DNA from: Nematostella vectensis
Taxonomy: Eukaryota; Cnidaria; Anthozoa; Actiniaria; Edwardsiidae
DNA: 64,000 nucleotides
Assembly: GCF_932526225.1 (NCBI RefSeq)
Contig: NC_064047.1
Coordinates: 3,967,501-4,031,500 of the forward strand
Direction of reading: 5' to 3'
Shown: positions 1-11,500 of the stretch, in pieces
Numbering within the stretch: position 1 is the stretch's first letter
Layout of the letters: every line of letters begins with the position of its first letter
The notes under the pieces: model-generated
The model's input: the letters and a program-made list of their open reading frames with translations, nothing else
What the model was told of the DNA's origin: nothing
Databases searched by the model: none
Translations under genes and position numbers: made by a program

Positions 1-2
1 CA

Positions 3-887
3 AACGACACTCCCGGGGTTCTGTTAGGATTTTATCTAGCAGAGGCTTGTGTGATTGTGATAGTGAACTCGTTAGCACTCGCTGTGTTCCTGAAGAAGAA
101 ATTTCGCGCGAAGAAGTCGACATATCTTCTCGTCAACCTGACCGTGGCGGATCTGATGGTCGGGTTTACCACAATATTCAGAACAATGAAAAAGCTTACA
201 GGTGTTGACTTTAAGCTATTTGATATCATTTGTTTATTGATAAACTATATATCGGTAAGCGCTTCCTTATTTTCTTTGACGGCTATCGCTATGGAGAGGG
301 CGTATGCGATCCTGAAGCCCCTAAAACATCGTCTCCTTAGAAGGAAGACTTACTTCATCGGCATTGTAATAATATGGAAGGCAGAAGTCTTCACTGACAT
401 TGCAAAAATATTACAGCTCGCAAAGGATATTCATAGCATTGAATATAGAATTCTTCTCGCCATCAAAATATCATTTGGCTTGTTTTTTCTTGTGATTGTG
501 TTCTCGTGTTATTTGGCTATCTGGATCAAGGTGAAGTTCGCAAAACCTCTCCCAAACCAAAGACCAGCTAACAACAACAACAATAGACTGACGTCAACTC
601 TTTTTACTGTCACATTTGTATCCTTAATTTGCTTCATACCGATCGGTATAACACGTCTAGGCGAAGTCTTTAATCGCGATGGCATATTCAAAAGTTTGTT
701 TCCTCTTGCTGCAGCGATGATTTACGGAAACTCATTCATCAACTTTATCATTTACTCTTCTCGAATGCCCGAATTCAGGAAAGAGTTGCGCACAATCATC
801 AAAAAGTGTTGCTCTGAACAACAAGTACAAGAAAACGTTCCTTCCAGTTTCTTACAGAACTCGGAGGGGAAAGGACAGTCTCCCTGA
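3..887 (+). CDS. Class A (rhodopsin-like) G protein-coupled receptor, 5' end cut by the window
   Basis: This is a seven-helix plasma-membrane receptor that should couple an unknown extracellular ligand to G proteins. The reading frame is open to the first bases of the window: codons from position 3 read NDTPGVLLGFYLAEAC and lead directly into helix 1, so the true start lies to the left. Visible hallmarks are helix 1 with VNSLAL, helix 2 with LVNLTVADL, an E-R-A-Y version of the DRY motif after helix 3 (MERAYAI), a helix 4 Trp, and helix 7 NSFINFIIY, where the usual NPxxY proline is replaced by Phe. The cytoplasmic tail has adjacent cysteines (KKCC) suitable for palmitoylation. A paralogue with the same motifs lies about 2 kb downstream on the same strand (start 2940), so this is a tandem duplicate. 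The orphan receptor subtype cannot be assigned. Confidence 0.88.
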   Translation, partial: NDTPGVLLGFYLAEACVIVIVNSLALAVFLKKKFRAKKSTYLLVNLTVADLMVGFTTIFRTMKKLTGVDFKLFDIICLLINYISVSASLFSLTAIAMERAYAILKPLKHRLLRRKTYFIGIVIIWKAEVFTDIAKILQLAKDIHSIEYRILLAIKISFGLFFLVIVFSCYLAIWIKVKFAKPLPNQRPANNNNNRLTSTLFTVTFVSLICFIPIGITRLGEVFNRDGIFKSLFPLAAAMIYGNSFINFIIYSSRMPEFRKELRTIIKKCCSEQQVQENVPSSFLQNSEGKGQSP

Positions 888-899
888 TTATGATAAATA

Positions 900-1020
900 A
901 TGCACAATCAGTTCAAGGGGAATGCCAGTTTCTCACAGCATTCAGAGAACAGATGTCCGCCCTCGCTGATTATTATGAATACCATCAGCTGAAGAAATCA
1001 CAAGCTCATTTTAAACCAAC
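900..1020 (+). pseudogene. Duplicated remnant of a GPCR 3' tail
   Basis: Immediately after the stop codon of the first receptor, the DNA repeats a degenerate version of that receptor's last ~50 bases (the stretch encoding the SSFLQNSEGKGQSP tail). It then contains 'accatcagct' followed by an A-rich lysine stretch resembling the tail of the second receptor near 3777. I read this as a leftover of unequal crossing-over between tandem receptor copies. It has no independent coding capacity that I trust. Confidence 0.4.
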
Positions 1021-1602
1021 CAATTTTCTCTTATTCATGAGCACCAATCAAATATTGTATAAAACTTTCCTGGCTTAGCAGGGCTCAACGCTAAACGCCA
1101 CACAAAGCGACGCATGAGTGGAAAATTTGAGAATCGGTCGGAAACCGGTATAAGCCGTGTCGTAGCAGGCCTAGGAATGGGAGGTGCCCAGCGGTATACA
1201 ACAAGATGGTAACATGGTGTGTATGACGTCATAAAAAACATATATCTCATGGTAGAGAAGCATCTTCTGACAACCAAATTCGAAAGATGTCATGTAAGTC
1301 TCATGTAATGTAAGACAGGACATAAGTGCTCTGTTTCTACAGCAACGACATATCAATCAATGGCAGTCGTTTTTCTAATTGGTCTAAAAAAGCCTGGGGC
1401 GAGCGCGCGGGATACCTGTGATGACCTAAAAACTAAAGGGCTGGGCGTATTTCAAAATGGCGGCCTACAAAATCGTAATAAACACAAATTCCTGCAAGTT
1501 TTACGTGGACATTTTCGACACATTCGCATCGTTACACTGTGGGATAGTATGATCTTGTCCACTTCAACTATGTGTAATAAACAGAAAGGAATATATATTA
1601 CA

Positions 1603-2691
1603 CAGTGGCTAAATGAGGGGTAGCCGCTCAAGACGCTCCTGTTCTGTGTACAGTCAAGAGAGCAAGTCTCGCATTGCGTACCTTCAAACTCCCGCTCAAG
1701 GTCTTGAAAATACACAATAAGCGGTAGATTTTTCTTCTCTTTAATAACCCCCAAAAATAACATGTTAGCAAGTAAACATAATTCTAGTTTGTTGTGAAAC
1801 AAGAAGCGACTGGTGTTTCTTGACGCTTTCCGCTGTGTGTACACACTAATTGTGTATAATTTCGAGCATTCTTTTTTTTTTCACACTAAAAAGGTTTCGC
1901 ATCACGAGCCCCAAACTCTCGCTCAAGGTCTTGGAAATACTAAATGAGCGGTAGTTTTTTATTTTTTTATAATATGGCTGCCAAATGTGTATTTTGCAAG
2001 ATCTTGAGGGGGAGGCCGGTGGGCCCACGCGGGGCCCACTCGATGCGTGACGCGGGGCCCACGCGATGCGTGACTTAGCAGTTCGTAGTGTGTGCTCGAA
2101 ATAGACTGAACACAAAACGGAAGGCGTCGGAATAATAAAACCAAATAAAAAACAATCGCTTCTTGTTTCTAAACAAAAATTAATTGTGTTATTAATTGTG
2201 TTATTTGCTTGGATGATTTTAAAATAACAAACTACGGGTCATTTTCAAGACCTTGAGTGTGAGAGCGGGCCTCACGCTAAATTTCTTTCTATGGGAATGC
2301 TGAGGCTTTAGCTGTGTACAAATAACGTAGAGGGTAAATAAAAAGGCACATTAGAATTTGTAATTTGCCCATTTTGTTTTCATACGAAGATTAACAACTT
2401 TTGGACAATAATATTAAAATGTGTGTCACCGGCTTACTACTCTTACTCGAATGCATAACACATTTTCAAAGTGTCACCCAAAATAGCGTTGTCCTACTGT
2501 ACACATGCAAGGGGAATTATTTTTTTATTTCAAAGACATCAATACCTCGATAAATGTTTCCTCTATCTAAATAGAGATGGCAGGTCATTTGTTCGTCAAG
2601 GTAGCATTTTCTCGCGTTATTAAAAAAAACTACGCTCATTTAGCTCCTGATTTTTAGGTCACCTTAGCGGCTACCCCTCATTTAGCCATTG
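1603..2691. mobile_element. Probable non-autonomous DNA transposon with ~25-bp terminal inverted repeats
   Basis: The left end begins cagtggctaaatgagggg at 1603, and the right end, read on the other strand from 2691, begins caatggctaaatgagggg. Both continue into gtagccgct, giving about 25 bp of inverted match. Inside are further direct and inverted copies of a 'ctcaaggtcttg' block (near 1695, 1921 and 2250). No open reading frame of a transposase is visible, so it would be mobilised in trans. The CAGTGGC end resembles hAT-type termini, but I do not see an 8-bp target duplication, so the class is uncertain. It fills most of the gap between the two receptor genes. Confidence 0.5.
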
Positions 2692-2939
2692 CGTGATAAG
2701 ATTTATACAGAGGATCCTGTTGGTTTTTCCTTATAATCCTTTCTGTCTTCAATAAGATTCAAAAGTTTAATCAGGCTAGACAAACATATGAGCCTGCTTG
2801 ATTAAAGTAATATTTTTTTGGTAAAGTAAATCAATTAATAATTAAAACTGAAGTAATTTGTTAAAGGGCCGTTGAAATGTTATTTTTTACTGGTCTTATA
2901 ACTGCTACGAGGACAAATTCACAGCTGACAAGAGACAGG

Positions 2940-3872
2940 ATGGCGAACAAAACCGGGTTCGATGTAGAATCTCCCTATTTGGCAAAGGCTCAGCTAACTG
3001 AGGCAAGTGTAATTGTGTTAGTGAACTCGTTAGCGCTCGCTGTTTTCCTGAGCAAGAAATTTCGTGTCAAGAAGTCGAGTTATCTTCTTGTAAATCTGAC
3101 GGTGGCTGATCTGACGGTCGGGATCGCTCTTCTGACCACATCCATATGTAAAATCTTTCTTCTGGGCGATGAAATCGCCGTTGATTTAAGTACACGCGTT
3201 GGGTATCTTGCAGTAGATGGTTCACTGTGCTCTTTTATTGTCATCGCCATCGAAAGGACATACGCCGTTTTCTCGCCGTTCAAGCATCGTTTACTGGAAA
3301 ACAAGCATTACGCTCTACTTATCAGCATTTCCTGGATTCTATCTTTTCTTGCAAATATTCACATAGTGCTCAATAGCCGAAAACATTATTTTTTTCTCAA
3401 AGTTTTGATGTCGCTAAATATGGTCATTGTAGGTGTTGGTGTTTTGGTGACGATTTCTTGCTATCTCGCTATATGGATCAAACTTAGATTCAACAAGCCT
3501 TTTCTCAACCGAAGAGCAGTTCCAGACACCCGTAAACTGACGAAAACCTTGTTTATTGTAACTGCTGCCTCCTTTCTCAGTTATTACCCAGCAACCTTTA
3601 CGGTCGTTTATGCGCTTTGGTATGACACAAGAGTCGAGGAATTGTTTCCTTACTTGGAGATTGTTATGTACTCAAATTCATTTATCAACTTTCTGGTGTA
3701 TTCATTTGGGATGGAAGAATTTAGAAAGGTACTGCAGGAGTTTCTTAGAAAGTGTATTCCAAGAAAATGGTGTACACCATCAGCTCAAAAAGAAATCCCA
3801 AGTTACCTAAATCAACAAGAGAGCAGGGGACAGCCCTCACTGATAATGATGAGTACCTTTGATTCGTCGTAA
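2940..3872 (+). CDS. Class A (rhodopsin-like) G protein-coupled receptor
   Basis: This intronless receptor is closely related to the one at the left edge. I prefer the ATG at 2940 (MANKTGFDVES...), which gives a short N-glycosylated ectodomain (NKT) of the length usual for this group; an in-frame ATG at 2877 would add 21 residues. Numbered from 2877, helix 1 is about residues 43-58, helix 2 contains LVNLTVADL (72-80), ERTY at 126-129 replaces DRY, the helix 4 Trp is at 153, and helix 7 is NSFINFLVY with Phe in place of the NPxxY proline. The tail carries basic residues and cysteines. The paired changes in DRY and NPxxY are shared with its neighbour, so the duplication kept them. Ligand unknown; expanded orphan class A receptors of this kind are typical of cnidarian genomes. 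Confidence 0.9.
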   Translation: MANKTGFDVESPYLAKAQLTEASVIVLVNSLALAVFLSKKFRVKKSSYLLVNLTVADLTVGIALLTTSICKIFLLGDEIAVDLSTRVGYLAVDGSLCSFIVIAIERTYAVFSPFKHRLLENKHYALLISISWILSFLANIHIVLNSRKHYFFLKVLMSLNMVIVGVGVLVTISCYLAIWIKLRFNKPFLNRRAVPDTRKLTKTLFIVTAASFLSYYPATFTVVYALWYDTRVEELFPYLEIVMYSNSFINFLVYSFGMEEFRKVLQEFLRKCIPRKWCTPSAQKEIPSYLNQQESRGQPSLIMMSTFDSS

Positions 3873-5274
3873 GAAGAATGAAAAAGATAAAACGATGATA
3901 AGCTATGTATCAACATCGTAGCATGACTTGAGTTATTCATTTGTCGTAATAGATGAACTATTAAATATTGATGGCAGAAACAATCAACTTTTAGGTTCAC
4001 TTATTCTTGTGAATAATGTAGGTATATAGGCACATTAGCAACACGAAAGTGAACATAATCATTACCATATAAGGTAAAAACCGATGTTAATAAGGATATT
4101 ACTAAAAAGCTTGTAAATCAACTCGACGCTGATAATGAATGCTTTGATTCCAATACATTATAGTAAATACAAGACTAATAACACAAGGGGTATGATCGCA
4201 GTAGTTTTATCCGAAAATTCACTTAGAGGTGGGGTGTGGGGGGTGGAAAAGAGGTTCACCCATTTAATGGGCCATATTCTCTTAGTTGTAAATCTCTTCC
4301 CATCATGCAGTGCGTCCCCCCCCTTCCTGGACTTCAAGGGCGTGTACCATGGAGGAATTGCTTGGAGGTGATGGGGGGAGCGGCGCGCACCGTCCTGTGT
4401 GACTGAGTATTGAACCATGGAGGCAGGCCAGAAAATCAGGCACGCGTCTCTAGTAGTACTAAACTTAATCCGGCAAACCCTCAGCGATTATGAAGGTGTC
4501 GTGAAAAACGTGTATGCCAAAATTTCCGAAATCAAGATTTCCGACACAAAGAATATTACTCAAGTTTGTCGATTCTTAATAAAACTTACCTTTATTTTTT
4601 TGTAGTTTATAACTTCTTTCGCTCAGAGGTCTCAAAATACAGAACTGAATCAGGCCACATAGGATTATGGGGGGGTGGGGCGGCACAGTACTGGGGGCTA
4701 CAGCCACGCCCCTTCTGGTCATTTCCTTATATTAGGGGGACACGTGCCCCCATTGCCCCACCCCCTGTTACTTCCTTTATAGCAACCGTCCGCCATATTT
4801 GCTTGTTGCCAGGTTTTTTTGAAAACGAATTTTTGTGCCGAAAATTCTCACTGGGTCATCATTTTCAGAATCTTTCTTTGTAGAAAGGGAAATCAGGGGA
4901 TTCGTACCTTCGGTCTTGGGCTCCCTGTGGTTGGTTTGGGGATCCAAAGAGGCGAGGCTGCTGAGCTGATAATTCCTGTTGAGGTCGCGGTCTCATAATG
5001 TCGCAATAAGTCCGCGACATCCGCGCTATATGGACGCACTCTCTTTTTTACGAGCTGAAAAAAAAAAAAATTAAAAACATTAAATAGCAACATGGTGTCG
5101 AACGATGCCAATATTGAATTGTGAATCTAACTAACGAAGATATTTTGAGAGCAGAAATGCAAAACCAACCATTTTCTAGCTTTCATTCAGTATCACATCA
5201 ACATGTTTACCACGCCATGTTGAGTTGCGTCCCTTAAAATCGTCCCAGCATGATGTTCGCTTATCGACTCGACC
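3873..5274. other. Intergenic region with one MITE copy and no supported gene
   Basis: Short open frames here (for example 4135-4371 and 4417-4605) show no family signature and contain low-complexity C/G runs. The only recognisable content is a transposon fragment around 4665-4780, listed separately. Confidence 0.5.
4665..4780 (-). mobile_element. MITE copy of the 'gccacgcccc' family
   Basis: On the minus strand this stretch reads gtaacagggggtggggca, then a run with gggggcacgtg, then gaaatgaccagaaggggcgt. The same order of blocks occurs in the element at 63424-63586 and partly around 44010-44055. That the family is short and inverted-repeat ended comes from the 63.4-kb copy; this one has less clear ends. 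Confidence 0.5.
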
Positions 5275-5487
5275 CAGCCTGCTTGCAGGCGGTTCTCGGT
5301 GTTCACATCGCGGAAAACCCGCTCAGTTCGGTGATCTTGTATTTTAAGCCGCGTGGTTCCTGGAGGTGATCGCAAAGACGGACGCAGGGCAGGGGGGAGA
5401 GAAGAGAGAAGGACGGAAACAACTTCTTTCTCCTTTCACCAAACTGAGCGGGTTTTCCAACACCGAGTACCGCCTGCAAGAACGCTG
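5275..5487. mobile_element. Foldback/MITE element with ~50-bp inverted ends
   Basis: The left arm begins cagcctgcttgcaggcggtt and runs through a cggaaaacccgctcag block. The right arm, read on the minus strand from 5487, begins cagcgttcttgcaggcggta and reaches the same ggaaaacccgctcag block. The arms differ by about an 8-base insertion in the left arm and a few substitutions. The ~100-base centre is purine-rich. No coding capacity. It lies just beyond the 3' end of the ankyrin gene. Confidence 0.6.
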
Positions 5488-5553
5488 AATTCAACTCAAT
5501 CCTCGGCGGAAAAATGGCCAGTGGGAAAGTCTTTATAAATCATGTTATGGTAA

Positions 5554-8500
5554 TTATATTTGTACCCGCGGTAGACTGGTCAGCGGAATGCGTTGTACGA
5601 TGGATTTGTTTCCACAGCGAATGGCGACGTCTCGAGCGGTCTCTCCAACCTTAGACAGAATAGACAACACTGGGTAACATCTGGAAGCTTGATGCGATGA
5701 GAAAGATTAGGGGGAAATGATGAGATGAAATAAGAAAGATTAGGGGAAAATGATGAGATGAAATGAGAAAGATTTGGGGGAAATGATGAGATGAAATGAG
5801 AAAGATTAGGGGGAAATGATGAGATGAAATGAGAAAGATTAGGGGGAAATGATGAGATGAAATGAGAAAGATTTGGGGGAAATGATGAGATGAAATGAGA
5901 AAGATTTGGGGCCGCGAACAGGGAGGGTCGGCTACAGATGGCTGTTCCATGCATATTAAGATAGATTGTCTTTTTTCACAATGTGTTGAAAAAGAATAAA
6001 ATAGAAAAAAAAAGGAAAACAAGAATTGAAAAAAGAAAAACAGGGGAAATGAAAAAAAACATAAGGGATGAATTGAAAAAAATGTAAACATCTTAGTTGA
6101 GATATCATATCCACTGTCCGCCTTGATTAGCTTCTGCTATTTGTAGACAGTGGAAATTGTTTTTTTTCTCTGTAATACTAAAGCAGCTTACAGTATGGTC
6201 CAGGAAAATATCTTTTTTTCTTCCACCAGTTTATCTAGCTATGAACACGTAGGTGCTTACGTTGTTTTTAGTTGCAATTAGTTGACCCCCCTCTAGTAAC
6301 GCATCTACCACTGTAACGTGACCCAGCTGTGCTGCAATGTGGAGTGGCGTGTCTCCTGCCTGTATAAACCAATCAAATACAATATAACGCAATGTGATTA
6401 TGAAGATACGATGTGAAGCCTCGCATTTTTGGATGCTTTACATGGATAATACTTTAGACCAAGAAGCCCTTACCTCGGGCTCAAGAGGCCCCAAGCACCA
6501 CTTGTTCACTCTATTCTAAGCTTTACTCTATATTATCAGGCAAGGACACCCAACGACCATTTTCGGTCAAATATCTGTTCGGAAGCAAGGTCATCTACGG
6601 ATTTCGGGGTCGGCCTAGAAATGTCTACTTTTTTTGGAATTTGTATTTCCAGATCACCTATGTTTCTCGGGAAGAGAGCTGGATCACCTATGTTTTTCGG
6701 AGTTGCTTTTGTTACCACCATCACCATTTTCGGGAGAATTTTTCGTCCGACATGCTTTAAAAAAAGGAACCCTAGTATTTTCGGGAGCGAGTACACAGGG
6801 ACATTACATAGAAATCACGCTTAAGCACCTAAGAATCGCTAGGAGTTTCGGATGCCTCGGGATGAATAACTAGATTTTTCGGATGGCTGTTATTTCGCCT
6901 AGCAAATCTGAACAGATAAAAAATATCTAGGAAAGCTCTATATTGTATAAAACTGACTGCAAACGAATAAAAACGGTATCTTAACTCATTTTAGGCCGGT
7001 TGTGGAATTTTCGTCGTTGGGTGCCCTCGATTAGGATTGCAGGATTGCATAACTTCTAGAGGTTGTTGAATCAGGGCCGTAAAAGGCCTCGAAATCATAT
7101 TGGGGACGGGAATACAGGGATGCAGAATATCCAGAGACATTGAGAATATTGCGGCTTATTGGTCACTGATCATTTTAAACCCCGCTACCGTGGCCATCTT
7201 GGACATTTTCAGAAAGTTAACTAATCAGGATGCCAGGAAGGCACTATTTGATTGATAAGAATCGCACTTGGCCAATCAGCATGGAAAAATGTCATCCAAG
7301 ACAGTGAATCTCGCACCCTGATTGGCTAGGATTCTTAGAACTTTTCTTGGTGGCCACGGTAGCACGTGTCGCACTGTATTGGAACTCACGTTATTTTGGT
7401 CGGATTTGTTGGCTCCTTTTGAAAGCAAGATTGTGCAGACCTTGTGGTGTCCGTACCGTGAGGCGACGTGAAGGGGAGTGTCACCGTACTACAAATAAGC
7501 AACACAGCATGTAACGACGTCTTTGGACTGAAATACAGATTAGTTTGTTTTCCTCCCTCGTCTGCCCGTCTTCCGTCCTCTTGTTTCCTCTATGTCTGTC
7601 CGTCTATTCTGTCTGAACTGTTTCGTTTTTCCCAGGCGCGTGCACAGGGGGGTACGCAGGTGCTCGGGTAACCCACCTTGGCGGGCAAAAAGTTTAATAA
7701 TTTCTTCAAATACTATGCTTTCTCCATATAATACCTATTGCTGCGTATCCCCCCCTCAGCCAATTTTTGTTACGGCTCTGTTTCCTACTGTCGGTTTGGT
7801 TCTGTCTGTTCGTTAATCTTTTCTGCCTATTTATCAATATGTCCTTGCATGCTCTATCCAATCGGCTGTCACTCACGTTATTTTTGGATACCGTCAAGGC
7901 TTTGGCATCTAGTAATAACTCAGTGACGTTGAGGTGACCATTCTGGGCAGAGAGGTGTAGCGCCGTGTAGCCTGCCTGGGAATAAAAAACAAGTAGTTAT
8001 GGGTGTATGGAGACATGACGGAAAACCTGGAAAACGCGCAATTCCAGATAGAAAGAGAAGACACAATTTCTTACAATGGCTATAGGTTCCTTGTATTACG
8101 GACTGATTTTCAAAATACAAATAACGTGAGACCGAAGTGCACATAACCAGATTTTGGCTTTTTAAGATATTTTTTTCCTTGATGATCATTGCCCTGTGTA
8201 TCAGGTTCAGGGACAAAAAGCTCAAATTTCAATGACACTTTACAAAGAGTCGCATCAATTAAAAAAAAGTCGCACTTGATATTTTGTTTGCTATCAGTTA
8301 CTATTGTTTGCTATAAGTACTCAGAAAAACTCTCCGCCTTATTCGATGTGAAATGGGCTTATTTGAAGCGTCACGTCATGTTTTTCCGTCATGTCATGTA
8401 TGGATGGATAATCATGATGGCAAGGACATGACGCTTCAAATAAGCCAGTAAACATCTAATAATGCAGAAAATTTTGTTTAAATACTTAGTGAGTAATAGC

Positions 8501-11500
8501 AGACAAAATATCAAATGCGACTTTTTTTTTAATTGATGCGACTTTTTGTAAAGTTTCATTGAAACTTGAGCTTTTTGTCCCTAAGCCCATAGATAGCGCA
8601 AGGATGAAAAATATCTGGAAAAGCCAAAATCTGGGAATCTGCATTTAGGCCAAACGTTGTTTGGGTTTTGAAAATCATATTCCGGAATACAAGGAACCGA
8701 TGGCCATTGTAAGAAATTGTGTCTTCCTTCTCGAACTGCGCATTTTCTAGGTTTTTCCGTAATGTCGATGGCACGAGTGATCTTGATAATGATGTTGATA
8801 ATGGTGGTGTTTGAGGATGGCGGTGGTGGTAGAGAGTATGATGATGATGGAGATGTTGATGGTGGTGGTGTTTGAGGATGACGGTGTTGGTAGAGAGTAT
8901 GATGATGATGGAGATGTTGATGGTGGTGGTGTTTGAGGATGACGGTGTTGGTAGAGAGGATGATGATGACGGAGATGTTGATGGTGGTGGTGTTTGAGGA
9001 TGACGGTGGTGGTAGAGAGGATGATGATGATGGAGATGTTGACGATGGTGGTGTTTGAGGATGACGGTGGTGGTAGAGAGGATGATGATGATGGAGATGT
9101 TGATGGTGGTGGTGTTTAAAGGTTGACGGTGGCGGTAGAGAGGATGATGATGATGGAGATGTTGATGGTGGTGGTGTTTGAGGATGACGGTGGTGATAGA
9201 GAGGATAATGATGAAAATGATGTTGATGATATTGGTGTTTGAGGATGACGGCGGCAGTAGAGAGGATAATGATGATGATGATGGTGGTGGTGGTGTTTGA
9301 GGATGACGGTGGCGGTAGAGAGGATGATGGAGATGTTGATGATGGTGGTGTTTGAGGATGGCGGTGGTGGTAGAGAGGAAGATGATGATGAAGATGTTGG
9401 TGGTGGTGGTGTTTGAGGATGGCGGTGGTGGTAGAGAGGATGATGATGATGGAGATGTTGATGATTGTGGTGTTTGAGGATGGCGGTGGTGGTAGAGAGG
9501 AAGATGATGATGATAATGATGTTGATGTTGATGGTGGTGATTTTTAAAGGTTGACGGTGGCGGTAGAGAGAATGATAATGGAGATGATGATGGTGGTGGT
9601 GTTTGAGGATGACGGTGGCGGTAGAGAGGATGATGATGATGGAGATGATGATAATCGATTGATGTTGTTTACTGGGGCGGTTATCTGAATGGTGGTGGAG
9701 ATTGTTAATGAGGGTGATAATGGCATTGTCGATGATTATAATGATGGTGGTGATGACAATGATGATATTTAATGATAGGTTATCGTTGATGATGGTAATC
9801 GGTGACAATGTTGATAAGCACAAATTCGATGATGGCGGTGAAGATGATGGTGGTGATGGCGGTGATGATGGTGGTGGGGGTGATGATGATGATGGTGATG
9901 GTTTTGGTGACGATGGTGATGGTTTTGGTGACGATGATGATGGAGGTGATGGCGATGGCGATGGCGATGGCGATGGCGATGGCGATGGCGATGGCGATGG
10001 CGATGGCGATGGCGATGGCGATGGCGATGGCGATGGCGATGGCGATGGCGATGGAGATGGAGATGGCGATGGCGATGGCGATGGCGATGGCGATGGCGAT
10101 GGCGATGGCGATGGCGATGGCGATGGCGATGGCGATGGCGATGGCGATGGCGATGGCGATGGCGATGGCGATGGCGATGGCGATGGCGATGGCGATGGCG
10201 ATGGCGATGGCGATGGCGATGGCGATGGCGATGGTGATGGTGATGGTGATGGTGATGGTGATGGTGATGGTGATGGTGATGGTGATGGCGATGGTGATGA
10301 TGATGGTGATGGTGATGACAATGATGCTGCTGCTGATGATAACGATTGTGGTGATGATGATGATAAGGAGGAAGTTGATGAAAAGATGATGATGATAATG
10401 ATGTTGTTGATGATGACGGTGATAATGTTGTGATGATGATGGTGATACCTTGTTGTGGATATTCACGCGACATCCTGCATGTAGAAGCACTGTGACACAT
10501 TTGTTGTATCCATTCCAAGACGCCTCGTGTAACGCGGTGTTACCCGTCTGTAAACAAGCGGCAACTTTATCCCAAATAATCGTAGAAAGAAAACCACTAG
10601 ATTATTTCTATCAATCCGGCTGGTATGCGTCTGACTTTATGGTCTGCATCGACACTTGAAATATATGAAATAGATGTACCACTGTAGAGCTAATGTTTCT
10701 AACCCGAGAATTGACAGCATTATAGAACCACGTTAAGGAAGACGTAGAGAAATTTGAGTTAGCGTTTAACAGCCCCAACCCCAACAAAACGACTTAGCGA
10801 ATTGTTGTTTGTTAAGTATTTAAATGTGTAAGTGTGCTACCTATTATTCAGTTCTTGACTGCGATTGGAATTGAAAATAAACATACATTATTACTATTAT
10901 TATTATTATTATTGTTATTGTTATTGTTATTGTTATTGTTATTGTAATTGTTATTGTTATTGTTATTGTTATTGTTATTGTTATTGTTATTGTTATTGTT
11001 ATTGTTATTGTTATTGTTATTGTTATTGTTATTGTTATTGTTATTGTTATTGTTATTGTTATTGTTATTGTTATTGTTATTGTTATTGTTATTGTTATTG
11101 TTATTGTTATTGTTATTGTTATTGTTATTGTTATTGTTATTGTTATTGTTATTGTTATTGTTATTGTTATTGTTATTGTTATTGTTATTGTTGTTACTAG
11201 TATTGTAGAGTGGGTATTGTCATTGCTATTGATACAGAGCCTTAGATAACTTAACGAACACAGGGTTCCCAAGCCCATTCTTACCTCGTCTTGCGCATCC
11301 ACGTTGCATCCAGCATCGAGAAGTGCGCCCGCGATAAGTGAGTGATCAGCAATAGCGGAACGGTGAAGAGCACTTTGCCCGGCCTGCCACAAATGAAGCA
11401 ATAAATAGGAATAACAAACGTGTTACAGATATGCGATTGCACTTTATTTTAAGAACCTCATTATCAGCTAGAATGACCGGTAGTCGAAATAACCATATCC

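Noticed and set aside
5580-6091. NLSHFISSFPP repeat frames resembling a repetitive secreted protein
   Set aside because: This is the 33-bp intronic minisatellite. The real coding part here is only the terminal ankyrin exon ending at 5554.
9116-10518. Very long frames of SP, GD, AM, AI, HR or VM dipeptides
   Set aside because: They are read-throughs of the GATGGC/GATGGT array and the GATG minisatellite. Every frame is open, and the region lies in an intron of a gene with clean exons on both sides.
10844-11401. Long TI/LLL/CY repeat frames
   Set aside because: Read-through of (TTATTG)n. Only the ankyrin exon at 11285-11383 inside the longest frame is real.
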